Shown piece after piece: positions 1 to 8,278 of a DNA stretch of 64,000 nt. Location of the stretch: assembly GCA_963834135.1 (NCBI GenBank), contig CAWIAN010000010.1:496001-560000 (forward strand), in the 5' to 3' direction. The first letter of the stretch is position 1. Every line of letters starts with the position of its first letter. A model generated the notes under the pieces. It searched no databases. It was given only the letters and a program-made list of their open reading frames with translations, and was not told the DNA's origin. The DNA comes from Bog-257 sp963834135 (GTDB lineage Bacteria > Acidobacteriota > Terriglobia > Terriglobales > Acidobacteriaceae). The position numbers and the translations under genes were made by a program.

Positions 1-467
1 AGAAGTATGAACTGAAGTACGACACCATCATCGGTGAGCGGGGCGTGAAGCTCTCCGGTGGTCAGCGCCAGAGGGTCTCGATCGCCCGGGCCATTCTGGC
101 GAATCCACGCATTTTGATCCTCGACGAGGCCACGTCGAGCCTGGACTCAGAATCCGAAGCCCTGATCCAGCAAGGCCTGTCATACCTGATGCAAGGCCGC
201 ACTACTTTCGTGATCGCGCACAGGCTGTCGACCATTCGGCGCGCCGATCAGATTCTGGTAGTCGAAGGTGGTCGCATCGTCGAACACGGCACGCACCAGT
301 CGTTATTCGACCTGGGCGGCCGCTACTACGAGCTCTACACCAAACAGCACGGCATCGAGCAGAACCTTTTCCTCGCGCCCGGCGAAGGCGACGTCCTGGA
401 AGAAGACCAGTCAGCTGCACCCAACCCGGCTGCCGGCGATCCGGACCCGGCTTCTCTGCTTCGCTAA
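1..467 (+). CDS. ABC transporter ATP-binding/permease protein, C-terminal end (5' truncated)
   Basis: This is the tail of an ABC exporter whose start lies before the window; the frame is open from base 3. The visible part holds the last half of the nucleotide-binding domain: the signature LSGGQRQR directly after IGERGVK, a Walker B strand ILILDEATSSLD, and the switch histidine in VIAHRLSTI. A roughly 50-residue acidic/proline tail follows, ending in LLR. The order fits an MsbA/LolD-independent half-size exporter of the type I family that exports lipids or drugs from the inner membrane. The substrate cannot be told. Another exporter of the same general family occurs at 30.8-32.6 kb. Confidence 0.9.
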   Translation, partial: KYELKYDTIIGERGVKLSGGQRQRVSIARAILANPRILILDEATSSLDSESEALIQQGLSYLMQGRTTFVIAHRLSTIRRADQILVVEGGRIVEHGTHQSLFDLGGRYYELYTKQHGIEQNLFLAPGEGDVLEEDQSAAPNPAAGDPDPASLLR

Positions 468-570
468 CCGAATTCCGCACGCCCCGTTTGGCCAACCAAT
501 TTTCCTTTGCTCTTCTGGTTTGCTTCAGACTACTCTGGCGTGACATCACTGATATTGCCTGGAGGACCTG

Positions 571-1266
571 GTGAGGGCTACCGCTTCAGCAGCGGCGAAA
601 GCGGCTATTGCCGCGAGGGGCATAAGGCTGCATCACTACGCCGTATTGCTCTTCGCGGAGCTGGCTTTCATTTTGATCTATCCCTTCTTTACCGGAAGCT
701 TGTTCCGCGAAGGCCTGTTTCGAGCGCTGGCGAGCGCGGTGTTTTCCGCCGCCCTGTATGCAATTCTGGGCCGGGGCCGTCTCACCGCGGTCGCCTTCGT
801 GCTTGGCGTACCGGCGATCGCGTTGCTGGTCCTGAACGCACTGGGATATCTGGAACGATTCCACACCTATGGATTGGCCCTGGGCTTTGCGTTCCTGGTT
901 TTCATCTGCTGTGTCTTCGTCTATACCATCCTCTCGGAAGCCAGCGTCACCACCGATACTCTGGCCGGAGCAATCTCGGCCTACATGCTAATTGGCATTA
1001 CTTTCGGCGTGGTATATGCATTAATTGACCGGGTGATTCCCGGCGCCTTTCGCGACACGGTGGAACCGGGCAGAGTCTTGAACCAAGCCGAGCTTACGTT
1101 CTACAGCTTCATGACCCTCACTTCGGTGGGTTATGGGGACATTGTGCCGCGCGACTCTCACGCCCGGGCATTTGCCATGATCGAATCGGTATTAGGAATC
1201 ATGTATCCCGCTGTTCTGGTCGCTCGCCTGGTCGGACTCCACAGCCAAAAACCGAATCAGGAATAA
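571..1266 (+). CDS. Two-pore-domain potassium channel protein
   Basis: Predicted inner-membrane ion channel of 231 residues. About five to six hydrophobic segments are visible, and a selectivity filter TSVGYGD lies at residues 184-190, preceded by a pore helix and followed by one last membrane helix, as in the Ion_trans_2 family. No cytoplasmic RCK/TrkA-N domain follows, so gating is unknown. The start is a GTG with a good GGAGG box at 561-565. The gene lies 103 bases after the ABC exporter. A second channel of similar design but different sequence lies at 37240-37977. Function is confident at the level of a cation channel; potassium selectivity is inferred from the GYG filter. Confidence 0.88.
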   Translation: MRATASAAAKAAIAARGIRLHHYAVLLFAELAFILIYPFFTGSLFREGLFRALASAVFSAALYAILGRGRLTAVAFVLGVPAIALLVLNALGYLERFHTYGLALGFAFLVFICCVFVYTILSEASVTTDTLAGAISAYMLIGITFGVVYALIDRVIPGAFRDTVEPGRVLNQAELTFYSFMTLTSVGYGDIVPRDSHARAFAMIESVLGIMYPAVLVARLVGLHSQKPNQE

Positions 1267-1382
1267 GCGCCTCTCGAAGCCGCAGTCGGTAACCCGGCAC
1301 CGTCTGCCTCATTGAGCCATGCGACCTAAAGGTAGTATTCTGAAGGTCAGCTCTCACACTGACTGATCTGGAGGTAAGTGCT

Positions 1383-1751
1383 TTGCGCCGTAGCTTTCGT
1401 CGGCCCTTTTCTTCTTTAATCCTGCTTTTCGCGATCCTGGCGGGAACTACCCCGCTCTGGGCGCACGCCGTGCTAATGCAGTCCAAACCTCAAATGAATT
1501 CCACCGTGAAAGGCCCCGACGTTCCCATCTGGCTGCGTTTCAACGTGCGCGTGGACGGCAAACGCTCGCGCCTACAACTGTTGACAGCCGACGGTTCAAC
1601 TATTCCAGTCGAAACTCCCAAGCAGACCGCTCCGGACATTCTGGAATCCCACGTCAGCGGATTAAAGCCCGGAACTTATAAGTTGCAATGGAAGGCACTC
1701 GCCTCAGACGGTCACATGAGCAATGGCGAAGTCGACTTCACGGTGAATTAG
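1383..1751 (+). CDS. copC: CopC-domain periplasmic copper-binding protein
   Basis: A 122-residue exported protein with a signal peptide ending around LWA, giving a mature protein that begins near HAVL. CopC proteins bind Cu(II) through this N-terminal histidine together with an Asp and a His near the C-terminus; the latter are visible in SDGHMSNGEV. The beta-sandwich pattern and the short length match the family. The start is TTG, preceded by GGAGGT at 1370-1375. The stop is only 6 bases before the next gene, a CopD-type membrane protein, so the two are very probably co-transcribed as a copper uptake or handling pair. Confidence 0.85.
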   Translation: MRRSFRRPFSSLILLFAILAGTTPLWAHAVLMQSKPQMNSTVKGPDVPIWLRFNVRVDGKRSRLQLLTADGSTIPVETPKQTAPDILESHVSGLKPGTYKLQWKALASDGHMSNGEVDFTVN

Positions 1752-1757
1752 CCGGTC

Positions 1758-3401
1758 TTGATGGTAAAGCTTGTCGACATCTTTGGATATCTTGCCGTAC
1801 TGCTCAGCGCGGGTACCCTCATCGGGCAATCGCTGCTGCTGGGGGGATTGTTTTTTCTATTGTGGGTGGCGCGCCCGAATCCGGAGATGCCTGCCGGTGG
1901 AGTGACTCAAGTTCGCGCGTCGACTCTCAAGTTCTTTCGCTGGTCGGCGATTGGCCTGGCCGCGGTGCAGGTGCTCTACCTGTACGTGAACTCTGCTGTG
2001 TTGATGGCATCGGCAGAGATCGGTTTCCGCGAAGCCATGGGAGCGAACTTTTTCATCGCCGGCGCCATCATGCTCGTCGCCGCCCTGCTTATTGCCGTCA
2101 TTGCGCGCAACCAGGAAATCTATACCTTGTGGTTCCTGAGCGCGCTGGTGCTGATCATTCTCGCCGCCTCGGTGATGACCGACCACGCAGCCTCACGCAT
2201 TGATGGTCGCGTTCCGCTGATTATTCTTACTGCGCTGCATGAGTTGGCAACAGGCTTCTGGATCGGCGGCCTGCCCTTCCTGTTGCTGGGACTTTACGTG
2301 CAGCGCGACAAAGCGGTGCAGTGGTATCTGACGCAACGGTTCTCGCAGGTCGCCCTCATCAGCGTCATCGTGCTGGTTATAAGCGGATTCTTCATGAGCC
2401 TGTCCTACGTGGCGTCCTGGCATGCGCTCATCGGCACGTCCTACGGCCTCATGCTGCTGGCAAAGATCGTCATGCTCGGGGCAATGCTGGCGCTGGGCGG
2501 CATCAATTTCCTGATGCTCCGGAAATATAGCCCCGGCGAAACGATCCCGCGATTGCGGCGGTTGGTTGAGGCCGAGGTTGGCATCGGGCTCACCATCGTA
2601 CTAACCGCGGCGTCGCTGACAGCACAACCCCCGGCTGTTGACCTGCCCAACGACACGGTTCAGCTATCGCATATCATCCAGCGCTTTAAGCCTCAGATAC
2701 CGCTACTGCGCAGTCCCAACACGGCTGATCTGTCTACCAAGATTCCCGGACAGGTCATCTCGCAGGGCGATCCCACGCGCAAAACGGTGGCTTACACCAG
2801 CGAAGGCATGGCGTTATCGATTCGTAAAATCGCCGACATGAAGTGGTCAGAGTACAACCACCACTGGATGGGACTGATCGTGCTGGCCATGGGTCTGCTT
2901 GCTTTCCTGGCGCGCACAGGTAAAGCTCCATGGGCGGAGTACTGGCCACTGCTGATGATCGGCATCGCCATCTTTATTTTCTTGCGAGGCGATCCCGAGG
3001 TCTGGCCTCTGGGCCCGAAGAGCTTTTGGGCCACTTGGGCGACACCGGAGATATTCCAGCATCGAGCAGCAGCAATCCTGTGCATCGCATTCGCGATCTT
3101 CGAGCTACGTGTCCGCCGAAATCCTACGCAAGGCGGGATGCTGCCGCTGATCTTCCCGTTAATCTGCGCCGTCGGCGCAGCGCTGCTGCTCACGCACTCG
3201 CACGGCACATCGAACGTACGAGAAGAAACTCTGGCTGAACTGAGTCACACGCCGATGGCGGTGGTGGGGGTAATGGCAGGATGGTCGCGCTGGCTGGAAC
3301 TGCGACTTCCAGAGGAAAGCGATCGCCGCATCTCCGCCTGGATCTGGCCGGTCTGCTTCATCCTCATCGGCGCCGCGCTATTAAATTATCGGGAGCTGTA
3401 A
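1758..3401 (+). CDS. copD: CopD-family copper transport membrane protein with C-terminal membrane extension
   Basis: A 547-residue polytopic inner-membrane protein (TTG at 1758 or ATG at 1761). The first 300 residues carry about eight hydrophobic helices in the CopD pattern, including TALHELATGFWIGGLPFL and the following helices. A soluble loop of about 80 residues follows, and then five more hydrophobic segments, making it almost twice the size of a minimal CopD. A late segment contains HSHG and several other His residues. Together with the adjacent copC it probably moves copper across the inner membrane. The role of the extension is unknown. Confidence 0.8.
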   Translation: MMVKLVDIFGYLAVLLSAGTLIGQSLLLGGLFFLLWVARPNPEMPAGGVTQVRASTLKFFRWSAIGLAAVQVLYLYVNSAVLMASAEIGFREAMGANFFIAGAIMLVAALLIAVIARNQEIYTLWFLSALVLIILAASVMTDHAASRIDGRVPLIILTALHELATGFWIGGLPFLLLGLYVQRDKAVQWYLTQRFSQVALISVIVLVISGFFMSLSYVASWHALIGTSYGLMLLAKIVMLGAMLALGGINFLMLRKYSPGETIPRLRRLVEAEVGIGLTIVLTAASLTAQPPAVDLPNDTVQLSHIIQRFKPQIPLLRSPNTADLSTKIPGQVISQGDPTRKTVAYTSEGMALSIRKIADMKWSEYNHHWMGLIVLAMGLLAFLARTGKAPWAEYWPLLMIGIAIFIFLRGDPEVWPLGPKSFWATWATPEIFQHRAAAILCIAFAIFELRVRRNPTQGGMLPLIFPLICAVGAALLLTHSHGTSNVREETLAELSHTPMAVVGVMAGWSRWLELRLPEESDRRISAWIWPVCFILIGAALLNYREL

Positions 3402-3465
3402 AGCCTTCAAATACGCTGTCTCTGCTTCCTGTAAAAGAGATCACGCTGCTTTCTCAAGAGAGATT

Positions 3466-3517
3466 GTCATCACGAGGAGGGCTTCAGCCCGACGAAGGAT
3501 CTGCCGTTCGTGATGAC
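3466..3517. repeat. GTCATC-type intergenic inverted repeat between convergent genes
   Basis: GTCATCACGA at 3466-3475 is matched by TCGTGATGAC at 3508-3517, giving a 10-bp perfect stem. The inside holds a smaller stem (GGGCTTCAGCCC) and the GACGAAGGATCT tail typical of the family seen also at 9872, 10790 and 29673. It lies between the convergent copD and efflux-pump genes and may act as a bidirectional terminator. Confidence 0.6.
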
Positions 3518-3553
3518 ACTTTCCGGAAGCCCTTCTCAACGGTGCGATAACCT

Positions 3554-5182
3554 CTAGTGCATCGCCGTGCTATCGCCCTGTCCCGGCTTATTCGGCCGCA
3601 TTAGGAAAATTGCGGGCGCAACCAGCAGGAACATCATCCCCAGAATCCAGAAGGCATCGTTGAACGCCAGCATCGACGCCTGTTGCTGCACCAGTCCATC
3701 AACCATTGCCCATGCCCGATGAGCCGCATCCGTTGCTGAATAGCCGGCAGCAATAAACGCCTGCTTCGCTCCCGCCAGCATCTGCTGCAATGCCGAGTTG
3801 CCGCTGTACACGTGCTCTGACAGTACACTGCGATGGTATTGCAGCCGCCGTGATTCGATCGTCGCGGCAATGGCAATTCCGAAGCTCCCACCCAGGTTTC
3901 GCATCAGGTTCACCGCTGACGACACATCGTTGTTTTTCTCCGCCGGCACACCGATATACGCGGCCACGTTAATCGGGATGAACAGAAACGACAAGCTGAG
4001 CGACTGCATGATGCGAGCCAGCACAAATGTGCGGTAGTCCGTCCCCAAGTTGAAATGACTCATGTGCAGCAGGGCCAGCGCCTGCCCCACAAAGCCGATC
4101 CCCAGCAGCCAGCGCGCTTGGACTTTTCCCACCAGCACACCGGTGATTGGCATCATCACCACAATGACCAGGCCCCCGGGCGTCAGCACCCAGCCGGCAT
4201 TGGTCGCGGTATATCCGAACAGCGTCTGCACCAGCAGCGGCAACAGCGTGGTGCTGCCGTAGAGTACGAAGCCGACCATGAACATCATTGCCATTGATGT
4301 GGCATACGAGCGATTGCGGAACAACGACACGTCGAACACCGGCTGCTTCTGTCGCGCCTCCCAGAATACGACCACAACCAGTGAAATCGCGGCGATGATT
4401 GCGAGCCACAAAATCACGTGCGAGCTGAACCAGTCATCGCGCTCGCCCTTATCGAGAACGTACTGCAACGACCCCAGGCCCACCGCCAGCAGGCTCATGC
4501 CGATGTAGTCGATGCGCAGTCCATTGCGCAGGCGGCGAGCGCGCTCGGCCAGCAGTGCAGGTGGGTCATGGATTAAGCGTGACACCAGAAGCAGCGAGAT
4601 GATTCCAACGGGAACGTTAATGAAGAAGATCCAGCGCCAGCTGAAGTTGTCGGTAATGTATCCGCCCAACACCGGCCCCAATACGGGCGCGACAACCACG
4701 GCCATGCCATAGATCGCGAACGCCATGCCGCGCTTCTCCGGCGCGAAGGTGTCGGCGAGGATTGCCTGCTCGCTTGGTCCCAGGCCACCACCGCTGGCTC
4801 CCTGCAACACGCGGAAGAAGATGAGCAACGGAAGCGAGGGAGCAAAACCGCACATCATCGACGAGACGGTGAAGAGAAAAACGCAGCTCATGTAGAAACG
4901 CTTGCGCCCAACAATGAGCGAGAGCCAGCTGCTCATTGGCAGAATGATTGCATTGGCGACCAGATAGCTGGTCAGCACCCAGGTCGATTCGTCCTGACCG
5001 GCACCCAGGCTGCCCGAGATGTGCGGCAGCGCAACGTTGGCGATGGAGGTGTCCAGAATCTCCATGAATGTCGCCAGAGTGACGGTAAGGGCGATGATCC
5101 ATGGATTGAAAGCCCTCACAGCCGGCTGACTGGCCGTCGCGGAAAACGAGTTCAGATCAGCAGTCGACTCCAAGGTTGCCAT
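3554..5182 (-). CDS. DHA2-family (EmrB/QacA) multidrug efflux MFS transporter
   Basis: A 542-residue drug:proton antiporter with 14 predicted membrane segments. It shows the family landmarks: N-terminal MEILDTSIANVALPHI, the loop motif GRKRFYM, and PVLGPVLGGYITD in helix 5 (antiporter motif C). I chose ATG at 5180-5182 because AAGAGG precedes it by 4 bases; a longer reading frame adds nine unlikely residues. A MarR-type regulator lies upstream on the same strand, and a perfect palindrome sits in the leader. No EmrA-like membrane-fusion gene is adjacent, so any tripartite partner would be encoded elsewhere. The substrate is unknown. Confidence 0.92.
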   Translation of the reverse strand: MATLESTADLNSFSATASQPAVRAFNPWIIALTVTLATFMEILDTSIANVALPHISGSLGAGQDESTWVLTSYLVANAIILPMSSWLSLIVGRKRFYMSCVFLFTVSSMMCGFAPSLPLLIFFRVLQGASGGGLGPSEQAILADTFAPEKRGMAFAIYGMAVVVAPVLGPVLGGYITDNFSWRWIFFINVPVGIISLLLVSRLIHDPPALLAERARRLRNGLRIDYIGMSLLAVGLGSLQYVLDKGERDDWFSSHVILWLAIIAAISLVVVVFWEARQKQPVFDVSLFRNRSYATSMAMMFMVGFVLYGSTTLLPLLVQTLFGYTATNAGWVLTPGGLVIVVMMPITGVLVGKVQARWLLGIGFVGQALALLHMSHFNLGTDYRTFVLARIMQSLSLSFLFIPINVAAYIGVPAEKNNDVSSAVNLMRNLGGSFGIAIAATIESRRLQYHRSVLSEHVYSGNSALQQMLAGAKQAFIAAGYSATDAAHRAWAMVDGLVQQQASMLAFNDAFWILGMMFLLVAPAIFLMRPNKPGQGDSTAMH

Positions 5183-5220
5183 GAATCCTCTTACCGATGG
5201 ACTACACAAAAAGAAAGATA

Positions 5221-5234
5221 ATTAGGCTCCTAAT
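5221..5234. promoter_or_regulatory. Candidate MarR operator upstream of the efflux pump
   Basis: ATTAGGCTCCTAAT is a perfect palindrome with 6-bp arms (ATTAGG/CCTAAT) around a 2-base centre, 39 bases upstream of the efflux-pump start. MarR-family dimers typically bind short AT-rich palindromes of this size. The regulator gene just upstream is the obvious candidate to bind it. Confidence 0.6.
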
Positions 5235-5410
5235 CAGATTTGCAAGAGGGCTCGAAGGATGCAGAAGTTGCTCGAAGAAAAGTTACAAGTTGCAGAAACT
5301 GCTGACGAAGGGAACGTTTAGGATCTACTTTCTTATGCTCGATCTGTCACGAACGGGTGCCCCGTTCTAACCCGATTTTGGCCAGGGCGGAGCCGGGGTG
5401 ACAATTTCGG

Positions 5411-5923
5411 TCAGCTTCGAACGTTGGGATCGATCTTGCCGATCAGCTCGATCAGTTGTCGCCGTTCTTTCTGATTGAGGTTCTGCATCACACGCGCCAG
5501 CCAGGTGAAGTGCACGGGCAGGATCTTGTCGAGGAATCGCTTGCCTTTTGGAGTGATGCGAACGGGCTTTCCGCGGCCATCGCGCTTGTCGGCGCCGCGA
5601 CGCACCATGCCGTCCTTCTCCAAGCCATCCAACAATCCGCTGATGGAGGCGCGGCTGACCCCGCACATCTCAGCCAGGTCAGATGGACTTAGGCTCTTGT
5701 CCGCACACTGTTGCTCCGGACAGTTCTCCAGCAGCATGAGGATGGTAAATCGCCCCTGCGAGATACCATGCCCGGCAAGTTCTTCATCCATGGCGGCAAT
5801 CAGGTCGGAGGCGACACGGAGCAAGACCAGGGACGTCTGCGTCGCGGTGAGGTCGAGTTCGGGATAGTGCTGCGCACACTGCCGCATAGTTTCGAACTTC
5901 GGCAGCTTTTTCAGGAGCAACAT
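5411..5923 (-). CDS. MarR-family transcriptional regulator
   Basis: A 170-residue winged-helix regulator. The recognition-helix region reads LSPSDLAEMCGVSRASISGLLDGLEKDG, followed by a wing containing DKRDGRGKPVRIT, and flanking helices that form the dimer interface. Start ATG at 5921-5923. The gene is followed after about 230 bases by the DHA2 efflux pump on the same strand, a classic arrangement in which a MarR repressor controls a pump and is relieved by its substrate. It follows the SUF operon by 42 bases on the same strand, so some read-through is possible. Ligand unknown. Confidence 0.9.
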   Translation of the reverse strand: MLLLKKLPKFETMRQCAQHYPELDLTATQTSLVLLRVASDLIAAMDEELAGHGISQGRFTILMLLENCPEQQCADKSLSPSDLAEMCGVSRASISGLLDGLEKDGMVRRGADKRDGRGKPVRITPKGKRFLDKILPVHFTWLARVMQNLNQKERRQLIELIGKIDPNVRS

Positions 5924-5965
5924 GCGATCAGTGTAGCGCGGAAGAAGAAAAGCGTTGAGCGGAAA

Positions 5966-6550
5966 TCAGCGCATCATGGGAAAGCTGGACGACTCGGTTC
6001 CGTAATCGAGATCGAAACCAAGCTGAAGCTTGGCGGCCTCTGACATGCGTCCCGGTCCCCAGGCTGGCTCGAAGACCACCTCGACATTCACGTCGTTCAC
6101 ATCCGGCAAGCGCTTGAGCTTGTTCTCGACATCGGCCTTGAGCACATTGCCCATACCGCAGCCAGGCGCTGTCATCGACATCTTGATGTCGAGCTTGTGT
6201 CCGCCTTCGACGTCGCTGATGTTGCACTCGTAAATGAGGCCGAGATCGACGACATTGACCGGGATCTCCGGGTCGAAAACAGTCTTCAATTCATCCCAAA
6301 CTAACTGCTCGCTGAAGGGCTTCTGCTCTGCAGCAGCTGGCGCCTCGGTTACTGGGAGTCCGAGCGCATCAGCATCGCGAACGTCGATGCGATACATCGC
6401 ACCATACTGGCCGCCGCTAATGGTGTAACTGCTGCCGAGCGACTGCAGGATGCTGACCGGACTTCCGGCTGGTAGCGTGGTGCGCGTGCCGGCAGGAATC
6501 TCGATGACCTCAGTGTCGCGACTGAGTTTGATGATGACGCCCATGGACAT
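5966..6550 (-). CDS. sufT: SufT-like iron-sulfur assembly/maturation protein (MIP18/DUF59 family)
   Basis: A 194-residue protein. The C-terminal two thirds are a MIP18/DUF59 domain with the signature FDPEIPVNVVDLGLIYE and a conserved cysteine in TAPGCGMG. The N-terminal 75 residues form the small extension typical of SufT (VIEIPAGTRTTLPAGS). SufT proteins help mature Fe-S proteins, probably as carriers or accessory factors. It is the last gene of the SUF operon and begins 6 bases after the sufU stop, so it is translated from the same message. I am confident of the family; the exact step it serves is not established by sequence. Confidence 0.88.
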   Translation of the reverse strand: MSMGVIIKLSRDTEVIEIPAGTRTTLPAGSPVSILQSLGSSYTISGGQYGAMYRIDVRDADALGLPVTEAPAAAEQKPFSEQLVWDELKTVFDPEIPVNVVDLGLIYECNISDVEGGHKLDIKMSMTAPGCGMGNVLKADVENKLKRLPDVNDVNVEVVFEPAWGPGRMSEAAKLQLGFDLDYGTESSSFPMMR

Positions 6551-6556
6551 AACGAT

Positions 6557-7003
6557 CTACTCCGTCGAGACTGCGTCCTGCTTGCCTTCCAGCGCAGCTT
6601 GCAGGGTATGCCAGGCCAGCGTCGCGCATTTCACACGCACCGGGAATTGCGATACTCCGGCAAATACTGCCAGCTTGCCCAGCGCCTCCGGATCGCCCTC
6701 GGCGTGGCCGGTTACCAGGCTATGAAACTTCTCGAAGATTTTCTCCGCTTCCTCTTTGCTCTTCCCTTTCACGCTCTGCGTCATCATTGACGCTGATGCC
6801 TTCGAGATGGCGCACCCTGCGCCCTGGAACGTGACGTCCTTAATCGAGTCGCCTTCCAGGTCCAGATAGACGGTGAAATGATCGCCGCAAAGCGGGTTGA
6901 AGCCCTCGGCCTTATGGTTTGCCGCAGGCAGCTCGCGATAATTTCGCGGCGCCTTGCTGTGCTCCAGGATCACATCCTGATAGAGCTCTCGCAGATCAGA
7001 CAT
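6557..7003 (-). CDS. sufU: SufU iron-sulfur cluster scaffold/sulfur-transfer protein
   Basis: A 148-residue NifU/IscU-fold protein. Three conserved cysteines are visible in NPLCGD, GAGCAISKAS and RVKCATLAW, with the Asp that follows the first cysteine. In Gram-positive SUF systems SufU is a zinc-dependent acceptor of sulfur from SufS, whereas IscU-like homologues assemble clusters; the GAGCAISKAS insertion points to the SufU subgroup. Its ATG immediately abuts the sufS stop codon (7004-7006), a sign of translational coupling between desulfurase and acceptor. Confidence 0.92.
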   Translation of the reverse strand: MSDLRELYQDVILEHSKAPRNYRELPAANHKAEGFNPLCGDHFTVYLDLEGDSIKDVTFQGAGCAISKASASMMTQSVKGKSKEEAEKIFEKFHSLVTGHAEGDPEALGKLAVFAGVSQFPVRVKCATLAWHTLQAALEGKQDAVSTE

Positions 7004-8278
7004 TTAGGCGAAGACCTCCTTCACCCTTTGGATGCCTTTCACCAGTGCATCGACTTCTTGTCTGCTGTTATAAAGTCCAAACGACGCGCGGGCCGTCGCC
7101 GGAATCTTGAAACACTGCATCACTGGCTGTGCACAGTGGTGCCCGGTGCGAATGGCGATTCCCTCGCGATCGAGAATGGTGCCGATGTCGTGCGGGTGAA
7201 TGCCTTCGATCAGAAAAGAGATTACTGCTGCTTTCCGCGCGGCTGTGCCGATCAGGCGAATATCCGGAATCGCTGACAACGCCTCGGTGGCATAGACCAA
7301 CAGATCGTGCTCGTGAGCGGCGATATTGTCGATGCCGAGATTCGTGATGTAATCGATCGCGACACCCAAGCCGATGGCGCCTCCAATATTCGGCGTGCCG
7401 GCTTCGAACTTGTACGGCAAATCGTTGTATAGGGTCTTCTCAAACGTCACCGAGCGGATCATGTCGCCACCGCCCTGGTATGGCGGCATCGCCTCCAGAA
7501 GCGCCCGCTTGCCGTACAGAACGCCGATGCCTGTTGGCCCGTAGACCTTATGACCTGAGAAGGCATAGAAATCCGCATCGAGCTCCTGCACGTCAACCTT
7601 GGTGTGCGGGACTGCCTGCGCTCCATCCACAATCACCGGGATGTTAACGCTATGGGCCAGCTCGATAATTCGGCGAATCGGATTGATCGTACCCAGCGCA
7701 TTCGAGACATGCGTAACCGCAACAAGTTTGGTGCGTGGCGTAAGCAGATTCGGGAGCTGATCCATCTCCAGTTCGCCGCGATCGTTGATGGGCAGGACGC
7801 GCAGCTTGGCGTCTTTCTCTTCACATAGAATCTGCCAGGGCACAATGTTGGAGTGGTGCTCCATAGCGGTGATCAGCACTTCATCGCCGGCCTGCACGTG
7901 CTTGCGGCCGTAGCTCTGGGCAACGAGGTTGATGGCCTCGGTGGCGCTGCGAACGAAGATGATCTCGCGCTTATCGGCGGCGTTCAGAAACTGCTGCACC
8001 GTTCGGCGCGCCGCTTCGTGCTCCTCGGTCGCGTGCTCGGAAAGGTAGTGCACGCCACGATGAATATTCGCATTGCCGCTTTCGTAGTATCGCGAGATGG
8101 CGTCGATCACCGCGCGCGGCTTCTGCGACGTCGCAGCATTGTCCAGATATACCAACTCGTGCCCGTATACCTTCTGGTGCAGGATGGGAAAGTCGCGGCG
8201 CACCGCTTCAACGTCATATCCCTCGGTCGTGAACGGTCGACGCGGCTCAACCGAAATGCTGTTTGCGGCCGTGGTCAT
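7004..8278 (-). CDS. sufS: SufS cysteine desulfurase
   Basis: A PLP-dependent group II cysteine desulfurase of about 424 residues that takes sulfur from cysteine for cluster assembly. The PLP-binding lysine is in FSGHKVYGPTGIG, the catalytic cysteine in RTGHHCAQP, and TEAINLVAQS and ATSQKP are also typical. I place the start at ATG 8276-8278 with GGGAGGA just upstream; a longer frame would run 48 residues into sufD. This ATG overlaps the sufD stop (ATGA), so the genes are translationally coupled. Confidence 0.95.
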   Translation of the reverse strand: MTTAANSISVEPRRPFTTEGYDVEAVRRDFPILHQKVYGHELVYLDNAATSQKPRAVIDAISRYYESGNANIHRGVHYLSEHATEEHEAARRTVQQFLNAADKREIIFVRSATEAINLVAQSYGRKHVQAGDEVLITAMEHHSNIVPWQILCEEKDAKLRVLPINDRGELEMDQLPNLLTPRTKLVAVTHVSNALGTINPIRRIIELAHSVNIPVIVDGAQAVPHTKVDVQELDADFYAFSGHKVYGPTGIGVLYGKRALLEAMPPYQGGGDMIRSVTFEKTLYNDLPYKFEAGTPNIGGAIGLGVAIDYITNLGIDNIAAHEHDLLVYATEALSAIPDIRLIGTAARKAAVISFLIEGIHPHDIGTILDREGIAIRTGHHCAQPVMQCFKIPATARASFGLYNSRQEVDALVKGIQRVKEVFA

